Assembly: GCF_018688095.1 (NCBI RefSeq)
Contig: NZ_CP061311.1
Span: 1,582,120-1,646,119, forward strand
Length of the DNA stretch: 64,000 nt
Reading direction: 5' to 3'
Source: Polynucleobacter sp. AP-Titi-500A-B4
GTDB taxonomy: Bacteria > Pseudomonadota > Gammaproteobacteria > Burkholderiales > Burkholderiaceae
The position numbers and the translations under genes were made by a program. Every line of letters starts with the position of its first letter. Position 1 is the stretch's first letter. Positions 1 through 8,360 of the stretch are shown piece by piece. The notes under the pieces are model-generated. The model did no database searches. It was not told the DNA's origin and saw nothing but the letters and a program-made list of their open reading frames with translations.

Positions 1-689
1 AAATTCAGGGTGTACCTTTTGCCTTTAAAAATAATGCTCAAGTTTATGCAGCTAATGATGGCGCGCTAGGAGAGTACATTGCAAAAGAATGTGCGGCGAA
101 AGGTATTTATCGCTTTCAGTACGGTCTACTTGAAAATGGCTTTAGGCAAATTGGTATGATTGATAAGGCTATATATACACCAGCAGATCTTGCCGGTATG
201 CGGCTCAGAGTTCCTGATGGCGAAATGTTCAGAGACCTCTTCAGCTCTCTGGGGGCAACGCCAGTCACAGTCAACATCAAAGAGCTCTATGAGTCAATGA
301 AAACCCGCAAGGTTGATGGGCAAGAAAATCCACTAGTGATTACAGAGGTCAATAAACTCTACGAGGTGAGCAACAATCAATCCATTACTAACCATATGTG
401 GTCAGGCTTTAACTTACTAGCCAATCAAAAATTTTGGCAGAGTCTCCCAGGTGATGTTCAAGAAGTCGTTCTTAGAAATATCAAAAAATATGTATCTCTA
501 CAAAGGACCTATACCAATAATCTCAACAAACAACTTGAGATTACTCTTGCTGAACGCGGCCAAAAATTTAACCAAGCTAACATTCAGAGCTTCAAGGACA
601 AGTTGGGCGATGGCTTCTACGGTCGGTGGCGAGAACATTTTGGAAAAACAGGCTGGAATCTCCTCGAACAGACTGTAGGCAAGCTCTAA
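1..689 (+). CDS. TRAP transporter substrate-binding protein, DctP family (5' partial)
   Basis: The reading frame is open from base 3 and ends at a TAA at 689, so 228 C-terminal residues are visible and about 100 residues, including the signal peptide, lie outside the window. The segment has the DctP-family pattern: DLAGMRLRVP followed by LGATPVTVN and the KVDGQENPL stretch that lines the carboxylate-binding cleft in this family. Such proteins are periplasmic receptors that deliver organic acids (often C4-dicarboxylates) to a DctQM permease. The permease genes are not visible downstream; they may lie upstream. The substrate cannot be told from this fragment. Confidence 0.85.
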   Translation, partial: IQGVPFAFKNNAQVYAANDGALGEYIAKECAAKGIYRFQYGLLENGFRQIGMIDKAIYTPADLAGMRLRVPDGEMFRDLFSSLGATPVTVNIKELYESMKTRKVDGQENPLVITEVNKLYEVSNNQSITNHMWSGFNLLANQKFWQSLPGDVQEVVLRNIKKYVSLQRTYTNNLNKQLEITLAERGQKFNQANIQSFKDKLGDGFYGRWREHFGKTGWNLLEQTVGKL

Positions 690-756
690 AGCTAAGCTGG
701 GCAACTTAAGCTAATATCAATATCCATCGCATAACCAAATCATCAAAAGGAAACAA

Positions 757-1392
757 ATGAGTCTCTTAGATAAACTTCGTTGGCGCTATGCCACCAAGAA
801 AATGGATTCTACTAAGACAGTCCCCACAGAAAAAGTGGAAGAAATTTTGGAGGCCGTGAGACTAACGGCTAGCTCAAGTGGACTGCAGCCATATGAATTG
901 ATTGTTATCACTAATAAGGATGTTCGTGAAAAGATCAAAGCAATTGCAAATAATCAAACGCAAGTGACTGACTGCTCACATCTCGTTATTTTTGCAGCCT
1001 GGGATGATTACACTGCTCAGCGCATTAATGATGCCTTTGATATGACTGAGGCCGTCCGTAACTTTAAGAATGATGCGGGTGTGGCGTATCGCCAAATGCT
1101 CTTGAAGAATTACCCAACCAGAGGTCCAGAAGTCAACTTCACGCACGCAGCTAAGCAGGCTTATATTGGCCTGGGGACGGCCTTGATTGCTGCAGCAGAA
1201 CTAGGTGTAGATTCCACTCCAATGGAGGGCTTTGATCCTAAGGCACTCGATGAAATCCTCAACCTTAAAGAAAAAGGTCTACGTAGCGCGGTAATGCTGA
1301 CTTTAGGCTACAGAAAAGAGGATGAGGACTGGTTAGTCAAACTTAAAAAGGTAAGGCGCCCCAAGGAGAGCTTTATCAGTTGGATTCAATAA
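757..1392 (+). CDS. Nitroreductase-family NAD(P)H-dependent oxidoreductase
   Basis: The 211-residue protein has the length and pattern of NfsB-type FMN flavoproteins: an N-terminal RYATKKMD segment (phosphate contact), TASSSGLQPY near residues 37-46 (FMN contact), and the C-terminal AVMLTLGYR motif near 187-196. Members reduce nitroaromatics, quinones or enones with NAD(P)H in the cytoplasm; the physiological substrate is unknown here. The ATG is preceded by a good AAGGA ribosome site at suitable spacing. It stands alone, followed by a hairpin terminator at 1414-1443, so it is probably monocistronic. Confidence 0.85.
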   Translation: MSLLDKLRWRYATKKMDSTKTVPTEKVEEILEAVRLTASSSGLQPYELIVITNKDVREKIKAIANNQTQVTDCSHLVIFAAWDDYTAQRINDAFDMTEAVRNFKNDAGVAYRQMLLKNYPTRGPEVNFTHAAKQAYIGLGTALIAAAELGVDSTPMEGFDPKALDEILNLKEKGLRSAVMLTLGYRKEDEDWLVKLKKVRRPKESFISWIQ

Positions 1393-1413
1393 ATAATCTA
1401 GCTCAGCAAACAA

Positions 1414-1443
1414 AATGCCAGCCCCAGGGTTGGCATTTTTTAT
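1414..1443 (+). terminator. Rho-independent terminator after the nitroreductase gene
   Basis: A stem ATGCCAGCC / GGTTGGCAT (one G-U pair) is followed directly by a T-rich run ending near 1443. It lies 21 bases after the nitroreductase stop codon. Confidence 0.8.
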
Positions 1444-1581
1444 TTGTCTCAGATCATAAGCCTGGGTAGCAATTAAAGGCCTTTTATACGACCTATATCA
1501 ATATGCCTCCAACTTTACGGCATACAGTGAGGAATGGGCTTTCTTTTGCTGCCATACAAGATTGGATAGATCAGGCTAAAT

Positions 1582-1887
1582 ATGAAAAATCGATACGCTA
1601 TTGCCCTTGTAGTACTTTTATTTATCAGCGGTTCATCGCAAGCCAATCGACAACTGGCCTCACGCAATGGCTGTATGGGCTGTCATGCGGATACGGAATT
1701 TGATGCGCCGCCATGGCCAGAACTGGCCATGAAATATGAAAAATACCAAGGCCAACCAGATGCCGCTCGCATACAAGGAGAGAAGTTGCGAAAAGGAAAG
1801 CTATTCAAAAATATCAAAGCCCATCAAAAACTCTCGCCAACCAATACCACTCAATTAATGCAATGGATTATTGACGGGGCAAATTAA
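1582..1887 (+). CDS. Small periplasmic c-type cytochrome
   Basis: A 101-residue protein with a signal peptide (hydrophobic residues 6-20, likely cut after SQA at about 21) and one haem motif, Cys31-Met-Gly-Cys-His35. The size fits class I cytochromes of the c551/c552 type, which shuttle electrons in the periplasm. The usual distal Met-Pro ligand region is not obvious; a Met near the C-terminus in QLMQWI could serve. The Shine-Dalgarno region is weak. It is about 8 kb from the photosynthesis cluster, so a link to the reaction centre is only a guess. Confidence 0.75.
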   Translation: MKNRYAIALVVLLFISGSSQANRQLASRNGCMGCHADTEFDAPPWPELAMKYEKYQGQPDAARIQGEKLRKGKLFKNIKAHQKLSPTNTTQLMQWIIDGAN

Positions 1888-1925
1888 TGGTAAACGAATG
1901 AGAAAATATTACCCAGAAAGCCATG

Positions 1926-3320
1926 CTAATTTAAAAGCATTACTTGGTTTTTATATGCCCCTGTTAGAGCCTTTTTGACTATCTTGTAGATATCTAAATC
2001 AAACTCAGCATCACCGGAACTTTTTAGCTCAGATAACTCATCCTCGTTGATGGCGGTTCCTAGGTAACACCAGTTGTCTAAGACAATCATTTCTCCGCCA
2101 TCACGAATAGCAATTGGTCCTTTATAAGGCCATACTTGAACCTTATACAAGCCCATGGCAGTTTTTAGTTGTAAGTTATGAATTTCCTTAGGCACTAGTC
2201 CAATACAAGCGCCACCACATTGTTTTACTTGGTATCCAAAACATGATTTCCCGTCAATATTTTTTTCTAGGCCAAGCAAAAGTTCACATAAGCGATATTT
2301 TTTAGCTACCGCCTTTAGGTATGAAATCGCCTCTCTTTTGTTATAAAACAAACCATAGAGATTCTCCTGAAGACCAGGTAACAATTCTTTATGACTAACT
2401 AATAAGGGCTTGAGCACTCCATCAATACCCATTTCCAAACTCCAGGCACAAAGGTCTTTAGACCGACGAAGCTTAATATTCATACTGGGCATGCGCTCTT
2501 TAATTAGCCTTGACTCTAGAATTAAAGCACTTAACTCTCCGCTAGTTTCTATCCAGTCAATGTCTCTTACCTGTAGGGATAATTTCATCTCTTTACGCTG
2601 TGTTAATGCGCCTTGAAAATGACCCATCACTCTACTTCTCAAGGAAATGCTTTTGCCAATGTATAGAGGGGCCCTATTTTCACCATAAAAGATATAGCAA
2701 CCGGGGGCATCTGGAATTGAATCAATTAACGCCTGATCAATATTCGGCGGAAGACTTGCGTTGCCGATGAGTTGGTTGATAGCAGCTAGCAACCTTTCTT
2801 TTCCCACCACCGTTTCACACACTCGCCAAAACTGTAAAAGTAAATCAGCATCTCCAAGTGCTCTATGTCTAGCGCTCACTACAAGACCGTGTGACTGAAT
2901 AATGGTATCTAAGTTATGACGAACTTGGTTTGGAAAGAGCAATCTAGAGAGCTTGACGGTGCATAAGACCTTGGGCCTGAAATCAACCCCCACTCTTTTG
3001 AAAGAAGCTTTAATAAAACCGTAATCAAAACGTGCATTATGAGCAACGAAGATTTTGCCCTCTAGCTCTTTCTTAAGTTCATTGGCCAAGTCCTCAAAGC
3101 AAGGTTGGCCAGAAACCATTTGCGGCAATATACCCGTTAGTCTTTGGATATTTTGCGGGATATATACTTGGGGATTAATTAATCTTTCCCATACACTCAC
3201 CTCATCGCCTGCAAGTGTTTTGATGCCAATTTCTGTAATCCGGTCTCGCTCAAAATGAGATCCCGTAGTTTCGATATCCACAAAAGCGAGCGCAGGATAG
3301 TGAACTGCTTTCTTGTTCAT
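1926..3320 (-). CDS. DnaQ-like 3'-5' exonuclease fused to a GIY-YIG endonuclease domain
   Basis: This 464-residue protein has two nuclease domains. Residues about 10-170 form a DEDDh exonuclease like Pol III epsilon: D15-I-E17, the HNARFD motif at 94-99, and the HRALGDAD motif near 152-159. Residues about 205-290 are a GIY-YIG domain (CYIFYG, then LYIGKS) as in UvrC and Cho. This fusion is widespread in betaproteobacteria and presumably acts in DNA repair, but the family is poorly studied. It is a single gene on the minus strand, convergent with the cytochrome gene. Confidence 0.88.
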   Translation of the reverse strand: MNKKAVHYPALAFVDIETTGSHFERDRITEIGIKTLAGDEVSVWERLINPQVYIPQNIQRLTGILPQMVSGQPCFEDLANELKKELEGKIFVAHNARFDYGFIKASFKRVGVDFRPKVLCTVKLSRLLFPNQVRHNLDTIIQSHGLVVSARHRALGDADLLLQFWRVCETVVGKERLLAAINQLIGNASLPPNIDQALIDSIPDAPGCYIFYGENRAPLYIGKSISLRSRVMGHFQGALTQRKEMKLSLQVRDIDWIETSGELSALILESRLIKERMPSMNIKLRRSKDLCAWSLEMGIDGVLKPLLVSHKELLPGLQENLYGLFYNKREAISYLKAVAKKYRLCELLLGLEKNIDGKSCFGYQVKQCGGACIGLVPKEIHNLQLKTAMGLYKVQVWPYKGPIAIRDGGEMIVLDNWCYLGTAINEDELSELKSSGDAEFDLDIYKIVKKALTGAYKNQVMLLN

Positions 3321-3385
3321 AGGAATTGCTAATGAATAGATATCAAGCTTATATCTAAACTCTTAATCTTCTTGCATGTTTGGCA

Positions 3386-3955
3386 TTAACTAGGGGTGCG
3401 ATTCAAAAAATTTGCGAAGTCAAATACAGAGTTGGGACCGCGTGGAACTTGTTCAATTTTCTTGAATTCAGTTTTTACAATCTTTTGAATATCACCCTTT
3501 TGCTTTGTTTCTTTTCCTGGATCCTGGGGGATATATATCTTGCGCTCAGGCGCCTTTTTAATCTCGCTAAAACTCGGTACGTAATCCTTTATGGTAGAGG
3601 CCAGAGTGACATTTGCCATACAACTTAGCATGTAAGTTTCGAGAGATTGATATAACTCCTTTGCAATATCCGACAACTCAACCTTACGCTTTTTAATAAG
3701 ATTCATGGCAAGCACAATATCTTTAATGGTGATGACGCCTGGATCCTTTTTTAGCTGATAGCCTCCGGTTCGACCTTTGACACCAACAACTAGACCAGAC
3801 TCTCTTAATGGGCGCAGTAAGAGTTCAATACGACTAATGGATAAATTCTGTCTTTTAGCTATTTCAGGGACTGGAACTAGCTGCCCATCACCTGAATGAC
3901 TGGCGATATCCACCAAGGTGTTTAGTGCGACTTTGACTGCTTTAGTGATATCCAT
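3386..3955 (-). CDS. Rrf2-family transcriptional regulator without the usual Fe-S cysteines
   Basis: The N-terminal 80 residues match the Rrf2/IscR winged helix: KVALNTLVDIA, then IAKRQNLSISRIELLLRPLRESGLV, then a VKGRTGGYQL wing. IscR, NsrR and RsrR bind an iron-sulphur cluster through three clustered cysteines after residue 90; here only one cysteine (LSCMANVTL, near residue 115) is visible, so cluster binding as in IscR is unlikely. The C-terminal 50 residues are charged and unusual for the family. It is divergent from the membrane-protein gene at 4044. The target genes are unknown. Confidence 0.8.
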   Translation of the reverse strand: MDITKAVKVALNTLVDIASHSGDGQLVPVPEIAKRQNLSISRIELLLRPLRESGLVVGVKGRTGGYQLKKDPGVITIKDIVLAMNLIKKRKVELSDIAKELYQSLETYMLSCMANVTLASTIKDYVPSFSEIKKAPERKIYIPQDPGKETKQKGDIQKIVKTEFKKIEQVPRGPNSVFDFANFLNRTPS

Positions 3956-4043
3956 GGGTACTTAGCAAAAATGTTAGATTCGAACTAGTATCAAACTGAT
4001 TTGAAATTTATGTTGCGGCGCACTTTTTAACCCTCTTAAAGAC

Positions 4044-4535
4044 ATGGTTGTAACTACCGATACCACCCACCCTTTTGCCTGTCGACTGCTTAGGTTGATT
4101 GCCTATCTTTTGGCTGGCGGGGCTCTAGCCCAAGCCTTTGCTTACGCTGTGATTTACATTTCGATCTATGACTCTCAGGCAGCGGGTATGCTAGCCCACC
4201 TTCTAATTCAATATCTCGCGAATTACTTTTTAGGTGCTTCGTTCATTATTTTGAGTGTTTCCAACATTCTCATCAAAAGGGGTTTGTCAGATATCAAGGT
4301 AATCCGCATACCCTCACTCGCTTTCATGCTAGTCATCGCTGCCACGAGTTTTCTCATCATTCCTCGTATGGATTACTTGCGGGAGACAGCGCTGCTCGAT
4401 GGTATGCCGGTGATGCTATCGCCATTTGCGAGCTATTTTTTGATATTAAATAATCTGATACTGCTCTTACTTGCCACACAGATTTTTTACAGCAGTTTAA
4501 TTGCCTGGCGCCTTAGCAAGACTCAATTAACCTAG
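4044..4535 (+). CDS. Hypothetical four-helix inner-membrane protein
   Basis: I do not recognise this 163-residue protein. Hydrophobic segments at about 11-36, 50-74, 88-106 and 126-152 predict four membrane helices with short loops. The charged residues sit between helices, and the C-terminus (RLSKTQLT) is basic. Codon use resembles that of neighbouring genes. Its last 9 bases overlap the convergent DUF2244 gene. It is divergent from the Rrf2 gene, so a regulatory link to that gene is possible but unproven. Confidence 0.6.
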   Translation: MVVTTDTTHPFACRLLRLIAYLLAGGALAQAFAYAVIYISIYDSQAAGMLAHLLIQYLANYFLGASFIILSVSNILIKRGLSDIKVIRIPSLAFMLVIAATSFLIIPRMDYLRETALLDGMPVMLSPFASYFLILNNLILLLLATQIFYSSLIAWRLSKTQLT

Positions 4536-4970
4536 GTAGGGCCTAATAGCCGCTATCAAAGGCAATTGCTGCTCTTGCCTTATAAACTGGCCAATCTCGA
4601 CTCGAAGCGAAGATTGACTGATGAAGAAAGTTTTAGAGCCCTCAAGAGGCGGCTCTATCTTCGCCCACTGGGTATTAAATTCATAAATAGTCTCTTTATA
4701 GCCAATGAATTTTTTGACAATAAGCTGCTTACCGTTGACTTCAATGGTTTCGCAATCAAGTGCATGCCTGCAGTAGATTAAAAAACCAATTGTCACGGCA
4801 CAGAGCTCTAAAAGCGTAAAAATCAAAATAACCCAAACTCCTGCCAGAAGAAAACCTGCTGCCACAGTTACCGAAAGGCACACCAAAATAATATAAAACT
4901 TGAGTAACTGCTTGGGTGATAGCGCGCAGTTTCTTCGCATTTGCCAAGTTTTCGTACTCAAAACATTCAC
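4527..4970 (-). CDS. DUF2244 domain-containing membrane protein
   Basis: The 147-residue protein has the DUF2244 pattern: an N-terminal RRNCALSPKQLL segment, two membrane helices at about 25-45 and 47-66, and then YCRHALDCETIEV leading into a soluble beta-rich domain ending in R-x-Y-L-G. The family is common in proteobacteria and often sits beside cytochrome oxidase genes, but its function is not established. A GAGGTG ribosome site precedes the ATG. It follows the small gene at 4982-5125 by 11 bases and is probably co-transcribed with it. Confidence 0.8.
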   Translation of the reverse strand: MNVLSTKTWQMRRNCALSPKQLLKFYIILVCLSVTVAAGFLLAGVWVILIFTLLELCAVTIGFLIYCRHALDCETIEVNGKQLIVKKFIGYKETIYEFNTQWAKIEPPLEGSKTFFISQSSLRVEIGQFIRQEQQLPLIAAIRPYLG

Positions 4971-4981
4971 CTCAAAATCAA

Positions 4982-5125
4982 TTAATTTTTATGCTCTTGA
5001 GACTTTGCTAGCCGATCAGCACTTCTTTGTTGAAAATCAACCATGGTGTGATACCCCATTTGATAACAAGGGCAATGCTTACCTAGAATCCAGCGGGCGA
5101 GCTTAATGCGTAGTTTTTGCACCAT
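4982..5125 (-). CDS. Small conserved-type basic protein, 47 aa
   Basis: The frame is open further upstream, but the ATG at 5125 has a clear GGAG ribosome site 7-10 bases before it, so I place the start there. The product is basic at its N-terminus (KLRIKLARWILG), has a Cys-Pro-Cys pair in GKHCPCYQMGYH, and no membrane helix. I cannot name a family. The two cysteines and the histidine could bind a metal. It lies just upstream of the DUF2244 gene in the same direction. Confidence 0.5.
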   Translation of the reverse strand: MVQKLRIKLARWILGKHCPCYQMGYHTMVDFQQRSADRLAKSQEHKN

Positions 5126-5257
5126 GTTGATTCTCCATGTGTTGAGCTTCCAATGTAAACGGAAATACCTTTTACTGCAGGCCCTGGGAAAATATAAGGG
5201 GATTAGTTGGTAAGGCCGTGTTTGGCAAAAGGCCAGCAAATCCATTACATTGATTGG

Positions 5258-5902
5258 ATGAATGAAATCAACCAAATCCCTAAAAAAATTCCCTTATTTC
5301 CACTTGGAACCGTTTTATTCCCGGATGGAGTAATTGCATTGAAGATTTTTGAAGCACGCTATCTTGACATGATCAAACAATGCTTGCGTGAAAAGACGGA
5401 ATTTGGCGTCATCAGCATTATGAAAAATTCAGATCCTATTCATGAAGGTTTAGCTCCCAATTTTTCGAATATTGGAACGCTTGCTCTCATTGAAGACTTT
5501 GATCCAGTTCAGCCTGCTTTGTATATCACCAAGTCATTTGGAACTCGACGTTTTAGGTTGCTAAATAGTGCTCAAGAGCCTAATGGTCTATGGATCGGTG
5601 AAATTGAACTCCTTGATCAGGACCCAGAGATGCCCATTCCACACGAACATCACGGGGTGGCAAAACTATTGGATGAGATTATTTCAGTCATTCAAAGCGA
5701 GGATCTAATGGGTGAGGCGCCCTTTAAGAAGCCCTTCAAAATGGATGATTGTGGCTGGGTCTCTAATCGCCTGGCTGAACTACTGCCGATCTCTCTTGCT
5801 CAAAAGAACCACCTACTTGGTCAGACAAACCCCCGCATTCGCTTAGATCTCATCACTGAAATTATTGAGGATGATGGTTTAAAAAATCTCAAAATCCATT
5901 AA
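5258..5902 (+). CDS. Lon substrate-binding (N-terminal) domain protein
   Basis: This 214-residue protein consists of the domain found at the N-terminus of Lon protease, without the AAA or peptidase parts. The signature is IPLFPLGTVLFPDG near the start, then KIFEARYLDMIKQCL and FGVISI. Stand-alone versions are common in proteobacteria, and their role is unproven. I take the ATG at 5258 because family members start just before the LFPLG motif; an in-frame ATG at 5207 would add 17 residues of unlike sequence. The gene is followed after 4 bases by the MpaB-like gene. Confidence 0.85.
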   Translation: MNEINQIPKKIPLFPLGTVLFPDGVIALKIFEARYLDMIKQCLREKTEFGVISIMKNSDPIHEGLAPNFSNIGTLALIEDFDPVQPALYITKSFGTRRFRLLNSAQEPNGLWIGEIELLDQDPEMPIPHEHHGVAKLLDEIISVIQSEDLMGEAPFKKPFKMDDCGWVSNRLAELLPISLAQKNHLLGQTNPRIRLDLITEIIEDDGLKNLKIH

Positions 5903-5906
5903 TTCC

Positions 5907-6767
5907 ATGCTGAATGATTTGATCCGCCAAACGATTCGAGAAATGGTTGGGGGAAGCGGTCCACCAGTAGCGTTTCTGACGCCAAAAGGAGATCGGGGCT
6001 TATTCGGACCAGAATCCATCGCCTGGAAAATTCATGGTGACTTTATCTCCATGATGATTGGCGGAATCAGTTCATTAATTTTGCAGGCACTTCATCCACA
6101 GGCATTAGCTGGGGTTTGGGATCACTCCTCTTTTAGGCGGGATTTAAAAGGTCGACTTGGTAGAACGGCATTCTTTATCGCAGCAACAACCTATGGACCC
6201 ACCGAAATGGCAAACAATATCATTTCAAAGGTCAATCAAATTCACACCAAAATTACTGGTTTAGATGAATTTGGAAAGCCTTATGCAGCATCTGATCCTC
6301 ATTTGCTAGCTTGGGTCCATCTCACGGAAACACGTAGCTTTATGAAATCTTTTGAAGACCACCGCAAAGAGAAGATTAGCAACAAAGAAAAAGATCAGTA
6401 TTTTCTGGAAATGAAATCTTTAGGGGAAAGAATGGGTGCGCTAGACCTTCCTAGCACCTATATCAGTACTGAAAGTACTATCAGGGCTTATATTCCCGAA
6501 CTGTACTTTGGTGAACGTGCGAAGAGCATTATTGATTTGCTGGAACACTTTCCCAGCAATCTGACAGCAAAACCCTTTATTAAACTGATTAGTCGAGCTG
6601 GCTTTATGAATCTTCCCGACTGGGCCTATCCCCTTATTGAAAAGCCAGTACCTAGCTACTTAGAACGATTAGCAGTTAAAAAGACAATTGAATTCATGGC
6701 AATTCCTGTTCGCGAAGCCCTCAAAGACGGAGTAGCAGCGCACTCTTTGCGAAGAATTTATGGGTAA
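5907..6767 (+). CDS. MpaB/rubber-oxygenase-like protein (DUF2236)
   Basis: The 286-residue protein fits the DUF2236 family, which includes the latex-clearing oxygenase Lcp and fungal MpaB. Visible family features are an early FGPESIAWKIHGD segment, ILQALHPQALAGVWDHS with possible haem-ligand histidines, and a YGPTEMAN stretch. Lcp enzymes are b-type haem dioxygenases that cleave polyisoprene; most bacterial DUF2236 proteins have no known substrate. It begins 4 bases after the Lon-domain gene, so the two are likely co-transcribed. Confidence 0.8.
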   Translation: MLNDLIRQTIREMVGGSGPPVAFLTPKGDRGLFGPESIAWKIHGDFISMMIGGISSLILQALHPQALAGVWDHSSFRRDLKGRLGRTAFFIAATTYGPTEMANNIISKVNQIHTKITGLDEFGKPYAASDPHLLAWVHLTETRSFMKSFEDHRKEKISNKEKDQYFLEMKSLGERMGALDLPSTYISTESTIRAYIPELYFGERAKSIIDLLEHFPSNLTAKPFIKLISRAGFMNLPDWAYPLIEKPVPSYLERLAVKKTIEFMAIPVREALKDGVAAHSLRRIYG

Positions 6768-6956
6768 TTACTCAGAATCAGAGCTAGGATTAAGTTTATC
6801 TAGATTATTGTCTTGGCGCTTTTCAGCGGAGGACTGCAAGTTCAAACTAGGTGCAGTCATTTTTTCACCGTCCCAAACCTGCCCGCACCAACACTCGCCT
6901 GCATCATTAATGATACAAACGCCTGATCCACAGCAACGCTTATCGGGAGCCTTCAT
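6768..6956 (-). CDS. Small cysteine-rich protein, 62 aa
   Basis: Six cysteines sit in the first 25 residues, in KRCCGSGVCIIN and GECWCGQVW, followed by a polar tail. The cysteine spacing resembles small metal-binding proteins or the short cysteine-rich proteins seen in many Burkholderiales. I know no function. The gene lies on the opposite strand to the MpaB-like gene and starts exactly after its stop codon. An overlapping plus-strand frame has no family features, so I prefer this strand. Confidence 0.55.
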   Translation of the reverse strand: MKAPDKRCCGSGVCIINDAGECWCGQVWDGEKMTAPSLNLQSSAEKRQDNNLDKLNPSSDSE

Positions 6957-7013
6957 AATGAATACCTACTTTCATCTACCGACCAAATAATTAAAGAATT
7001 TTTTGAGAACACC

Positions 7014-7418
7014 ATGACAACCTATGCTTGCATTGAATTAAGAGATCTTAAACTACAAACACAAATCGGTACTTATGCGCCGGGAGCAATTATTCCAAAA
7101 CAGCACCTATTAGACTTAACGCTTTGGATTGACCAAAAACTAGTGCTTATCTCGAAAGATGTCATGGAAAACGTGTTTGACTATGACCCACTTATCATTG
7201 AAATCAATAAACTAGCCGGTGATGGCCATTATGAAACCCAGGAGAGATTGATCAGCAGAATCACCCAGGCTTGTATAAAGTATCCTGAGATTAAATCGCT
7301 TGAAATTGGCCTCAGAAAGCTACCAGTTCATGCTGGATCCGGATCATTGGGCATTCGACTCTCATTAGATGAGATCGCCCTAAGTAAGCTCAGAATTTCT
7401 GGTGAGTTGCCGCATTAG
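7014..7418 (+). CDS. folB: Dihydroneopterin aldolase-like protein (FolB family)
   Basis: The 134-residue protein has the FolB/tunnelling-fold pattern: IELRDLKLQTQIGTYAPG near the start, VFDYDPLIIEINKLAG, and ETQERLISRI containing the glutamate that binds the pterin. The enzyme converts 7,8-dihydroneopterin to 6-hydroxymethyl-dihydropterin in folate synthesis. The usual active-site lysine near residue 100 may be the one in LRKLPVHAGSG. A second folB elsewhere in the genome is possible. Confidence 0.75.
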   Translation: MTTYACIELRDLKLQTQIGTYAPGAIIPKQHLLDLTLWIDQKLVLISKDVMENVFDYDPLIIEINKLAGDGHYETQERLISRITQACIKYPEIKSLEIGLRKLPVHAGSGSLGIRLSLDEIALSKLRISGELPH

Positions 7419-7487
7419 TAGCATGCCCTGAATAATTTACAGATCTTAAATACACTGGTCTCAACCAAATATTCATATTAATCAAAG

Positions 7488-8060
7488 ATGAAAACACTAA
7501 TTCCTATATTTCTAAGCTTTTTGCTCACCCTTTTTTCCATACCGGCAAGTGCAAACCTTGCAAGCAAGTTAAGTGATGGGCAACATGTATTACTCATGCG
7601 CCATGCAGATGCACCAGGGTATGGTGATCCTGCGGGCTATCAGCTCGATAAGTGCTCCACACAAAGAAATCTGGGCGACAGAGGTAAGAAACAGGCAATA
7701 CTCATTGGGCAGTGGTTAAGCAATCAAGGTGTTGCTTCTGCAAAAGTGTTTAGCAGTCCATGGTGTCGCTGTATTGATACAGCAAAATTATTAGACAAAG
7801 GTCAAGTGACTTTGGCGCCCGCGCTTGGCTCTTTTTTTGATGATATGAGTCTTGAGAAACAACAGACCAAAAATTTAGAAAACTTAATTCAAGCTCAGCT
7901 CAATGAAAATCAAAAAGTACCGATCATCATGGTTACGCATCATGTGAATATTCAAGCATTCACAGGCAAGGTAGTCAATGTGGGTGATATGGTTCTAGTA
8001 AAGGTGGATAAGAATGGCAAATATCGATCTCATGAGCTTTATACCAGCCCAGGCTATTAA
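7488..8060 (+). CDS. Exported histidine phosphatase-family protein
   Basis: This 190-residue protein starts with a signal peptide (hydrophobic residues 3-20, cleavage near ASA at about 22). The phosphatase motif LLMRHAD, with catalytic His39, follows, and a second core motif VTHHVNIQAFTG is present near residue 147. SSPWCRCIDTA is the usual second-arginine region. It is probably a periplasmic phosphomonoesterase of the phosphoglycerate-mutase fold with unknown substrate. Confidence 0.8.
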   Translation: MKTLIPIFLSFLLTLFSIPASANLASKLSDGQHVLLMRHADAPGYGDPAGYQLDKCSTQRNLGDRGKKQAILIGQWLSNQGVASAKVFSSPWCRCIDTAKLLDKGQVTLAPALGSFFDDMSLEKQQTKNLENLIQAQLNENQKVPIIMVTHHVNIQAFTGKVVNVGDMVLVKVDKNGKYRSHELYTSPGY

Positions 8061-8071
8061 TATTTAGGATC

Positions 8072-8097
8072 AAATAAAAAGCCACCTAAAGGCGGCT
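8072..8097 (-). terminator. Terminator of the ndh / small membrane peptide transcript
   Basis: Read on the minus strand, AGCCGCC-TTTA-GGTGGCT forms a stem with one G-U pair and is followed by TTTTTATTT. On the plus strand the stem has an A-C mismatch and no T run, so the terminator serves the minus-strand genes. Confidence 0.65.
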
Positions 8098-8150
8098 GTT
8101 CTGAAAAAGACTTACTGATTTATTAAGGCAGTCTTAAATGACGCTAGTCC

Positions 8151-8282
8151 TTAAAAATTCAATGCAGAAACAAATTTCCACAGAATATAGATTGTCGAAA
8201 ATATGACAATAAATACAATCGCCATTCGAAGATATATTTTTGCTACTTTGTCTTTAGTTTCAACTGCTTTTTTCTCACTCAT
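8151..8282 (-). CDS. Single-helix membrane peptide, 43 aa
   Basis: A 43-codon gene with an AAGGAGAG ribosome site just before its ATG. The N-terminus is charged (MSEKKAVETKDKVAK), then one membrane helix spans about residues 19-40 (RMAIVFIVIFSTIYILWKF). I know no family. It follows the type II NADH dehydrogenase gene by 78 bases on the same strand and precedes a terminator, so both probably share a transcript. A role in respiratory-chain assembly or anchoring is possible but only inferred from position. Confidence 0.65.
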   Translation of the reverse strand: MSEKKAVETKDKVAKIYLRMAIVFIVIFSTIYILWKFVSALNF

Positions 8283-8360
8283 GGGTTTCTCTCCTTCTTA
8301 TTTTTAGAGCTAAATGTATTTAAAAATGGGCACTACAGCAATGCATTTCATTAAGTTAGT

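Noticed and set aside
1503..1703. Plus-strand 66-codon frame before the small cytochrome c gene
   Set aside because: It overlaps the signal peptide and haem region of the cytochrome in another frame and has no features of its own.
6760..6990. Plus-strand 76-codon frame over the cysteine-rich gene
   Set aside because: It has no recognisable pattern, and its minus-strand counterpart has a regular cysteine arrangement that looks selected.
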